Positions 15,280 through 20,264 of a stretch of DNA of 20,264 nt are shown piece by piece. Position numbers and translations under genes: made by a program. Position 1 is the first letter of the stretch. The number at the start of each line of letters is the position of its first letter. The stretch is from an uncultured Clostridia bacterium (GTDB taxonomy: Bacteria; Bacillota; Clostridia; TANB77; CAG-508), in contig CANPZT010000013.1 of assembly GCA_947589135.1 (NCBI GenBank), positions 1 through 20,264 of the forward strand. Direction: 5' to 3'. The notes beneath the pieces are model-generated. The model did no database searches. It was given only the letters and a program-made list of their open reading frames with translations, and had not been told where the DNA came from.

Positions 15280-15657
15280 TTATTTCTTAACATATGATTT
15301 TTTATACTTTTTTATGATGGAATATATTTCATTTATTGCAATGATAGCTAAAAATATCCCAAAACATTTCCTTAAAATTCCTACATCTGTATTAATTGAA
15401 ATATTAGCTCCTATAATTGCACCTAATATTCCAAAAATTGATATTATAATTGCTAATGGAATATCTATATTTTTATTTTTTAAATTAACAATAATTGCGA
15501 CTATTGATGTTGGAATGAAAAAAATCAAATTTGTTGCTTGTGCTATATGTTGCTCCATTCCTATTACAAATGTTAAAAGAAAAATTAGAATAGTTCCTCC
15601 TCCCATTCCTGTTCCGCTTACAATTCCTGATACTAGCCCAATTAGTATTTCTGCCAT
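15280..15657 (-). CDS. Half-size TSUP (TauE/SafE) transporter subunit, second of a pair
   Basis: TSUP/TauE-SafE permeases export or import sulfur-containing or organic anions. Full proteins have about 250 residues built from two similar four-helix halves. This 125-residue product is a single half with four predicted membrane segments. It carries the family's start motif as GLVSGIVSGTGMGGGTIL and ends in a Lys-rich tail. AAGGGGGAT lies before the ATG. Its partner half is encoded at 16160-16507 in the same direction. The start and stop are normal and there is no sign of a frameshift, so this looks like a genuine two-gene transporter rather than a broken one. Substrate unknown. Confidence 0.85.
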   Translation of the reverse strand: MAEILIGLVSGIVSGTGMGGGTILIFLLTFVIGMEQHIAQATNLIFFIPTSIVAIIVNLKNKNIDIPLAIIISIFGILGAIIGANISINTDVGILRKCFGIFLAIIAINEIYSIIKKYKKSYVKK

Positions 15658-15681
15658 AATATCCCCCTTTTTATAAATTTC

Positions 15682-15710
15682 TTGACTATTTATGTAAATT
15701 GTTATATAAT
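15682..15710 (+). promoter_or_regulatory. Sigma-A promoter of the SpoIIID-like gene
   Basis: TTGACT (15682-15687), 17 bp, TATAAT (15705-15710): a near-perfect vegetative promoter, divergent from the TSUP gene at 15657. Confidence 0.85.
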
Positions 15711-15754
15711 TTTTGTGAAACTATTTATAAAACTTATTTTATGGAGGTGTCTTT

Positions 15755-15994
15755 ATGTATAGCTCTAATTTCTATGATATTAAAGAAGTTGTAGATTACT
15801 TTAACCGGAATCATTCCACAGTAAGAAAAACAGCAGAACATTTTGGTATTTCTAAGACTAGCGTACATAAATATCTTACAAAAGTCATGCCAAACCCTAC
15901 TTCTACAGAAATTCTTGAGGAAAACAAAGAACAACGCCATATACGTGGCGGAGAAACTACTAGGAAAAAATTTTTAGCTATGCGGTCACAATAA
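15755..15994 (+). CDS. SpoIIID-family small HTH regulator, vegetatively promoted paralogue
   Basis: This 79-residue protein is clearly related to SpoIIID: STVRKTAEHFGISKTSVHKYL forms the helix-turn-helix (about 28-48) and EQRHIRGGETTRKKF the basic C-terminal motif (about 60-74). GGAGGTG lies 6 nt before the ATG. Unlike spoIIID at 12573 it is intact and has a consensus sigma-A promoter, so it probably acts in growing cells. It sits between, and antiparallel to, the two TSUP half genes, making them plausible targets. Codon use differs from its neighbours: it has two in-frame CGG codons (AAC CGG AAT at 15806 and ATG CGG TCA at 15983) plus CGC and CGT, and CGG is otherwise essentially absent from the window. 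That may point to separate origin. Confidence 0.85.
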   Translation: MYSSNFYDIKEVVDYFNRNHSTVRKTAEHFGISKTSVHKYLTKVMPNPTSTEILEENKEQRHIRGGETTRKKFLAMRSQ

Positions 15995-16006
15995 AAATAA
16001 GTATTT

Positions 16007-16044
16007 ATACAAGCGGTTATTGTAATAATCGCTTGTATTTTATT
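16007..16044 (+). terminator. Rho-independent terminator of the SpoIIID-like gene
   Basis: ATACAAGCGGTTATT pairs with AATAATCGCTTGTAT (one G-U pair) around a 2- to 4-nt loop, followed by TTTATT. Positions 16045-16159 show nothing further. Confidence 0.8.
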
Positions 16045-16159
16045 GAGCACTTTCTCTAGAATTTTTAAATAAATATAACTAAACTATAAAATATTATTAT
16101 TTGAAAGTAAGTATATATTTATAGATTTAGAATAATTAAATTTTAGACAATCGTTTTAA

Positions 16160-16507
16160 TTATTGTGTTAACATTTTAAAAGACACATAAATTAAAAATA
16201 TTGTAAATGAAATTTTTAAAACTTTTTCTGGTAGTTTTTTTAATAATTTAGCTCCAATATATCCACCAATTGCTCCACCGATTGCGCAAAATACAGCTAC
16301 TTTCCAATCTATAAAATTTCCCTTATAATAAAAGAAACTACTAGTTACAACCATTGGCAAAATGCAGAACACTGATGTCCCTCTTGCCTTTGTATCTTCT
16401 ATACTTAATAAATGAATAAAAGCTGGAACTAGTATCATACCACCACCTGTTGAAAACAAACCACTTATAATTCCTGCCAATATTCCTATTACAACTTTTT
16501 TAACCAT
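16160..16507 (-). CDS. Half-size TSUP (TauE/SafE) transporter subunit, first of a pair
   Basis: This 115-residue integral membrane protein forms one half of a TSUP permease, with four predicted helices. The start reads GILAGIISGLFSTGGGMILV, the glycine-rich family signature, and GGAIGGYIGAKLLKKLP lies near residue 77-93. It is encoded upstream of the other half (15280-15657) on the same strand. The two probably assemble as a heterodimer equivalent to one full-length protein, as inferred from the known internal repeat of the family. The only Shine-Dalgarno candidate, AGTAGG, lies inside a hairpin directly before the ATG. Confidence 0.85.
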   Translation of the reverse strand: MVKKVVIGILAGIISGLFSTGGGMILVPAFIHLLSIEDTKARGTSVFCILPMVVTSSFFYYKGNFIDWKVAVFCAIGGAIGGYIGAKLLKKLPEKVLKISFTIFLIYVSFKMLTQ

Positions 16508-16511
16508 AATA

Positions 16512-16535
16512 AAAACCTACTTTTTAGTAGGTTTT
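16512..16535 (-). terminator. Hairpin between rarA and the first TSUP gene; terminator or attenuator
   Basis: On the minus strand AAAACCTACT pairs with AGTAGGTTTT around a 4-nt loop and is followed by a short U tract, 62 bp after rarA. It ends 4 bp before the TSUP ATG and contains that gene's likely ribosome binding site. It can therefore stop rarA transcripts and also limit translation of the TSUP gene. Confidence 0.7.
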
Positions 16536-16597
16536 CCATTTTTTAAATTTTTATTCAGATGATTTTGTAAACTTAGAAAATTATCTTCGTCTTCAAA

Positions 16598-17824
16598 TCA
16601 TTCTTCATAATATTTTGTTCCTAACATTTTATCTGGTAGATATTGTTGTTCTACATGGTGTCCTGGATAGTTATGTGGATATTTATATCCTTCACTATAT
16701 CCTAGTTCTTTCATTTTTTCTATTGGTGCATTTCTAATATGCATTGGAATTTCTCCTGTATCTTTTGTTTGCACATCTTCTAATGCTTTATTTATTGCCA
16801 TATAAGCAGAATTTGATTTTGGCGATGTTGCTACATATATTGCCGCTTCTGATAGCAGTATTCTGGCTTCTGGCATTCCTATCATATGTATCGCTTGCAT
16901 AGCAGAATTTGCTACAACTAGCGCATTTGGATTTGCCATTCCTACATCTTCTGATGCACATATTGTTATTCTTCTTGCTAAAAACATTGGATCTTCTCCA
17001 CCATTTAGTGCTCTTGCTAAATAAAATACTGCTGCATCTGGGTCTGAACCTCTCATTGATTTTATAAATGCACTTATATTATCATAATGTTCCTCTCCAT
17101 TTTTATCAAAAATTGCTTTTCTACTTTGCACACTATTTTTAATAATTTCATCTGTTAAATGAATATAGCCATCTTCACTCATAGCTGTTGTTAATGTTGC
17201 AACTTCTAAACCATTTAATGCTGTTCTTACATCTCCATTTGCAATTGTTGCTAGCTTTTTTAATGTATCATCTTCTATTTTTATTTGATATTCTCCAAGT
17301 CCATCTTTTCTAGTAATTGCATTTTTCAAAATTTCATAAATATCTTCTTCTGTTAATGGATTTAATTTTATTACCATTGACCTTGAAATAAGCGCTTTGT
17401 TTACTTCAAAATATGGATTTTCTGTTGTTGCTCCTATTAGTATAATTGTTCCATTTTCTACAAATGGTAATAATGCATCTTGTTGTAATTTGTTAAAACG
17501 ATGGATTTCATCTATAAACAGAATACTTTTCCCTGTTGGATTTAGCATAAAATTTTTAGTTTCTTCTATAACTTTTTTTATGTCTGATACTCCCGCAGTT
17601 ACTGCATTTATTTTGTAAAATTTGTATTTCGTAGTTTCACTAATTACTCTAGCTAAAGATGTTTTTCCACATCCTGGAGGACCAAATAGAATTATACTTG
17701 ATAATCTGTCTGCTTTGATAGTTCTATATAAAATTTTATCTTGCCCTAAAACATGCTCTTGGCCTACATATTCGTCTAATGTTTTTGGTCTTACTCTATA
17801 TGCTAAGGGTTCATTTTGGTTCAT
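16598..17824 (-). CDS. rarA: Replication-associated recombination protein A (RarA/MgsA AAA+ ATPase)
   Basis: RarA is a clamp-loader-like AAA+ ATPase acting at stalled replication forks. The 408-residue product has the N-terminal PLAYRVRPKTLDEYVGQEH signature, Walker A GPPGCGKT at 48-55, Walker B LFIDEIHRF at 102-110, and sensor motif GATTENPYFEVN. The C-terminal oligomerisation domain has RGSDPDAAVFYLARAL and GHHVEQQYLPD at the end. Length is slightly below the usual 420-445 but all motifs are present. GAGG lies before the ATG. It follows ruvA by 123 bp with a likely promoter of its own between. Confidence 0.95.
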   Translation of the reverse strand: MNQNEPLAYRVRPKTLDEYVGQEHVLGQDKILYRTIKADRLSSIILFGPPGCGKTSLARVISETTKYKFYKINAVTAGVSDIKKVIEETKNFMLNPTGKSILFIDEIHRFNKLQQDALLPFVENGTIILIGATTENPYFEVNKALISRSMVIKLNPLTEEDIYEILKNAITRKDGLGEYQIKIEDDTLKKLATIANGDVRTALNGLEVATLTTAMSEDGYIHLTDEIIKNSVQSRKAIFDKNGEEHYDNISAFIKSMRGSDPDAAVFYLARALNGGEDPMFLARRITICASEDVGMANPNALVVANSAMQAIHMIGMPEARILLSEAAIYVATSPKSNSAYMAINKALEDVQTKDTGEIPMHIRNAPIEKMKELGYSEGYKYPHNYPGHHVEQQYLPDKMLGTKYYEE

Positions 17825-17873
17825 TTTAAATTCCTCTTTTTCTTTTTTATTCTCATTAACAAAACTAATTATT

Positions 17874-17902
17874 TTTATAGTTTGAGTTATGATATTTTAC
17901 AA
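17874..17902 (-). promoter_or_regulatory. Possible sigma-A promoter of rarA
   Basis: The minus strand carries TTGTAA (17897-17902), a 17-bp spacer and TATAAA (17874-17879), 50 bp upstream of the start. Confidence 0.5.
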
Positions 17903-17947
17903 TAAATATGCATAGATAATTACTATTTTATTAGTTAAGTTTTAAAA

Positions 17948-18577
17948 TTAAATACCTAATAAACTTAATCCCTTTTTTATTAGTTCTTCTGTTTTTAATT
18001 CTTTTATATCTATCTTTTCAAAAACTTTTTCTATTTCTTTTTTATTATATCCTAGTACCTGAAGAGCTGCAATTGCTTCAGATACTTTTGCATTATTTTC
18101 AATTGCTTCTTGTAATTTATTTGTTGATTGTTCATTATTATTGATTTCATGTTTAATTGCCTGAATTTGTTGTTCTTTACTGATTTTATCTTTTAGCTCT
18201 AATATTATTCTTTGTGCTGATTTCGCTCCAATACCTGGAATTTGTGTTAAAGTTTTTACATCTTCTGAAATTACTGCCAATGCAAATTCTGATGGTTCAC
18301 ATGTTGCAAGCATTGTTAATGCTGTTTTTGCTCCAACTCCACTTACTGATATTAATAATTCAAACATCTTTAATTCTTCTAATGTATTAAATCCAAAAAT
18401 GCTTATATCATCTTCACGAACTTTATAGTAAGTGTGAACTTTTACTATTTCCCCTATATTTCCTAATTTTTCAATTCCTGTATCTGACATGAATACTTTA
18501 TATCCTAATCCTCCTACATCTATTACTACATATTCTGTCATTTTCATTTCTAAATTTCCTTTAATATATGCTAACAT
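17948..18577 (-). CDS. ruvA: Holliday junction branch migration protein RuvA
   Basis: RuvA binds four-way DNA junctions as a tetramer and loads the RuvB helicase. The 209-residue product has the N-terminal OB-fold domain (MLAYIKGNLE through YYKVREDDISIFGF, about 1-62). Two helix-hairpin-helix motifs follow (LLISVSGVGAKTALTML and LTQIPGIGAKSAQRIILELK, about 75-135), then a variable linker and a C-terminal domain III with EAIAALQVLGYNKKEIEKV that contacts RuvB. GAGGT precedes the ATG. In many bacteria ruvB follows directly, but here rarA does, so ruvB must lie elsewhere or upstream beyond the window. Confidence 0.95.
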   Translation of the reverse strand: MLAYIKGNLEMKMTEYVVIDVGGLGYKVFMSDTGIEKLGNIGEIVKVHTYYKVREDDISIFGFNTLEELKMFELLISVSGVGAKTALTMLATCEPSEFALAVISEDVKTLTQIPGIGAKSAQRIILELKDKISKEQQIQAIKHEINNNEQSTNKLQEAIENNAKVSEAIAALQVLGYNKKEIEKVFEKIDIKELKTEELIKKGLSLLGI

Positions 18578-18696
18578 ATATGTACCTCATTTCTTATTGT
18601 GATTTAATTTACTGCTATTTACAAATAATTTTATATAGTTATTATAAAATTATTGTTATAATATTTTTATATATTCTATTTAAATTATAGTTGCTC

Positions 18697-19251
18697 TCAT
18701 ATATCATAAAAATATGTTGCTTCTAGGTCTGCTTCATGTGTTAATAATGCTATCGGATATTTTTTATATGTTGCACTAATTGCATTATAACTTTCTTTAG
18801 GTTCTGTATATCCCATATGCCAACGAATTGCATATTTTTCTTCTGGTGTTAATTTTATATATTCTGTTATCATCATAACTGACTTTTCTCCATGTCCATA
18901 TGGTATTGTATCATCTATTGTATAGTATGGTACTTTTTCCCATACTCCTAATGCATTTTTTGCATTTCTGTAATCCACTTTATAAAAATTAGTTTTACAA
19001 ATATCATGTAAAAGCCCAATTAAAATAATTGACTCTTCTGGTATTTCTATTTTTTCTATATTTGTTTCAACTTTGTGTTTTAAAATTTCATATACTTTCA
19101 TGCTATGTTCTACAAGTCCACCTTCATAGTCTCCGTGAAATCTTGTACTTGCTGGTGCTTTGAAGAAATCTGATTTTTCTAAAAATTCTATTAGTTCATT
19201 TATTCCTTCTCTATTTACTGTTTTTAATAATTTCAAAAATTGCTCTTTCAT
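18697..19251 (-). CDS. HD-domain phosphohydrolase family protein
   Basis: This 184-residue soluble protein has an HD-type metal-dependent phosphohydrolase fold. Metal ligands are visible: His49 in LVEHSMK, the His82-Asp83 pair in LLHDICK, His120 in YGHGEKS, His145 in RWHMG, and a late Asp175 in HEADLEA. The family hydrolyses phosphoester bonds, often in nucleotides; the substrate here cannot be read from sequence. The ATG at 19251 follows GGGGGA at good spacing. A GTG at 19290 gives a longer frame but has no ribosome binding site and begins inside a hairpin. A consensus promoter at 19345-19373 drives it, giving a leader of about 85 nt. Confidence 0.85.
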   Translation of the reverse strand: MKEQFLKLLKTVNREGINELIEFLEKSDFFKAPASTRFHGDYEGGLVEHSMKVYEILKHKVETNIEKIEIPEESIILIGLLHDICKTNFYKVDYRNAKNALGVWEKVPYYTIDDTIPYGHGEKSVMMITEYIKLTPEEKYAIRWHMGYTEPKESYNAISATYKKYPIALLTHEADLEATYFYDI

Positions 19252-19286
19252 CTTTTCCCCCATTACTTGGTTTTTTGCTCTATTAA

Positions 19287-19309
19287 CCACCTTTTTTAAA
19301 AATAGGTGG
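19287..19309 (-). promoter_or_regulatory. Hairpin in the leader of the HD-domain gene
   Basis: CCACCTATTTTTAAAAAAGGTGG on the minus strand (23 bp; CCACCT against AGGTGG with A-T extension) lies between the promoter and the start codon. It lacks a following U run, so a regulatory or mRNA-stabilising role is more likely than termination. Confidence 0.35.
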
Positions 19310-19344
19310 CAACTACATTTTGCTTTTTTCTTATTATCCTTGTC

Positions 19345-19373
19345 ATTATATAAATATTAGTTTTAAAAGTCAA
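19345..19373 (-). promoter_or_regulatory. Sigma-A promoter of the HD-domain gene
   Basis: The minus strand has TTGACT (19368-19373), a 17-bp spacer and TATAAT (19345-19350), starting 6 bp after the dapL stop codon. No terminator separates dapL from it. Confidence 0.82.
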
Positions 19374-19378
19374 TACTT

Positions 19379-20264
19379 TTAGCAAAATTTTGTTCTGTTT
19401 TTTATTCTTTCAATTGCTTCTATTGTATTTTCTTTTGTTCCAAAAGCTGTTAATCTAAAATACCCCTCTCCATGTGGACCAAATCCACTTCCTGGTGTTC
19501 CTACTACATTTACTTCTTCTAATAATTTATCAAAAAATTCCCATGATGTCATTCCTTTTGGAACTTGTAACCATACATATGGTGAGTTTACTCCTCCATA
19601 TGTAGTAAATCCTGCTTCTTCTAGTCCTTGTTTGATTATTCTTGCATTTTCTAAATAGCTCTTTATATTTTCTTGTATTTGTTTTTTACCTTCTTCTGAA
19701 TATGTTGCTTCTGCTGCTCTTTGTGTTATGTATGATACACCATTGAACTTAGTACATGTTCTTCTATTCCATAATTTGTTATAACTTACTTCTTTTCCTT
19801 CTTTTGTGAAACCTTTTACTTCTTTTGGTATTACAACATATCCACATCTTATTCCTGTAAATCCTGCCGTTTTTGAATAGCTTTTGAATTCTATCGCAAC
19901 TTCTCTTGCTCCTTCTACCTCATAAATACTATGTGGTATATTATCCTCTGTTATAAAAGCCTCATATGCTGCATCATAAAGAATTATAGACTGATTTTCT
20001 TTCGCATAATCTATCCATTTTTTCAAGTCTTCTTTTGTTAATACTGTTCCTGTTGGATTATTTGGAAAACATAGATATATCATATCTACTTTTTGTTTTG
20101 GTAATTCTGGCTTAAAGTTGTTTTCTGCCATTACTGGTAGATATACAATATTTTCATATGTTTCTTTTTCTTGATTATATTTTCCACTTCTTCCTGACAT
20201 AACATTTGTATCTACATATACTGGATATACCGGATCTGTAATTGCTACTTTATTGTCTTTACAG
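19379..20264 (-). CDS. dapL: LL-diaminopimelate aminotransferase, 5' end outside window
   Basis: DapL transfers an amino group from glutamate to tetrahydrodipicolinate to make LL-diaminopimelate, for lysine and peptidoglycan synthesis. About 295 C-terminal residues of an expected roughly 400 are present. The frame is open to the window edge: coding continues upstream of the internal ATG at 20200 as DNKVAITDPVYPVYVDTNVM, a family-typical stretch. Further motifs are YLCFPNNPTGTVLTKEDLK, YDAAYEAFI, the PLP-binding lysine in SYSKTAGFTGIRCGY, and the C-terminal GFGPHGEGYFRLTAFG. This is a class I/II PLP aminotransferase; the DPVYPVYVD and FGPHGEGYFR segments favour DapL over other members. Confidence 0.92.
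   Translation of the reverse strand, partial: CKDNKVAITDPVYPVYVDTNVMSGRSGKYNQEKETYENIVYLPVMAENNFKPELPKQKVDMIYLCFPNNPTGTVLTKEDLKKWIDYAKENQSIILYDAAYEAFITEDNIPHSIYEVEGAREVAIEFKSYSKTAGFTGIRCGYVVIPKEVKGFTKEGKEVSYNKLWNRRTCTKFNGVSYITQRAAEATYSEEGKKQIQENIKSYLENARIIKQGLEEAGFTTYGGVNSPYVWLQVPKGMTSWEFFDKLLEEVNVVGTPGSGFGPHGEGYFRLTAFGTKENTIEAIERIKNRTKFC

Noticed and set aside
15806..15808. A third +1 shift site at AAC CGG AAT in the SpoIIID-like gene
   Set aside because: Skipping a base here leads to a stop within a few codons, while the unshifted frame matches the SpoIIID family on both sides.
15280..16507. One full-length TauE/SafE gene broken into two
   Set aside because: Each half has its own family signature at the start, its own start codon and a normal end. 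A separate gene with promoter and terminator lies between, so they are distinct half genes.
20200..20264. dapL starting at the ATG at 20200
   Set aside because: The frame upstream to the window edge encodes typical DapL sequence (DPVYPVYVD), so this ATG is internal.

Overview
The window comes from a very AT-rich, Gram-positive, endospore-forming Clostridia-type genome. It carries sporulation genes typical of that group (sipL, yunB, yabG, two spoIIID-family genes), clostridial ChW surface repeats, strong AAGGAGG-type ribosome binding sites and near-consensus sigma-A promoters. No species can be named from the sequence. No tRNA, rRNA or CRISPR array was seen.

Layout. Positions 1-58 are the 5' end of a group II (IIC-like) intron on the minus strand, placed just after the terminator of a large secreted ChW/Cys-rich surface protein (158-2980, minus). 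Next on the minus strand are comEC (3157-5656, broken by one base) and a three-SH3 NlpC/P60 endopeptidase (5679-6986). A divergent promoter region with a structured leader drives rplM-rpsI (7297-8137, plus). A HepT-MntA toxin-antitoxin pair (8497-9149, minus) is bracketed by two 80-bp copies of the rpsI 3' end plus terminator. A minus-strand sporulation operon follows: sipL, yunB and a small coiled-coil gene (12226-9479). On the plus strand come spoIIID (12573-12834, broken by one base), yabG behind a very good sigma-K promoter, veg, and a transthyretin-fold protein with a Cys-rich tail. Then there is a split TSUP transporter (two 4-TM half genes) with a small membrane protein gene, and a vegetatively promoted SpoIIID paralogue encoded divergently between the halves. 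The right end is housekeeping on the minus strand: dapL (partial), an HD-domain hydrolase, ruvA without ruvB, and rarA.

Most striking observation. Only two genes are frameshifted, and both are broken the same way. One extra C sits immediately before the GGN codon of an invariant glycine (HH-G-S in ComEC, KF-G-IS in SpoIIID), so the zero-frame ribosome meets the codon CGG. Everywhere else in roughly 5,700 codons CGG is absent, except for two in the SpoIIID paralogue at 15755-15994. This pattern raises the possibility of +1 recoding (skipping, or a four-base CGGN reading) at a nearly unused arginine codon. The dull alternatives are two coincidental mutations or assembly errors.

Other points of interest are the duplicated rpsI tail around the toxin-antitoxin module, the intron sitting on a terminator, and the split transporter pair.
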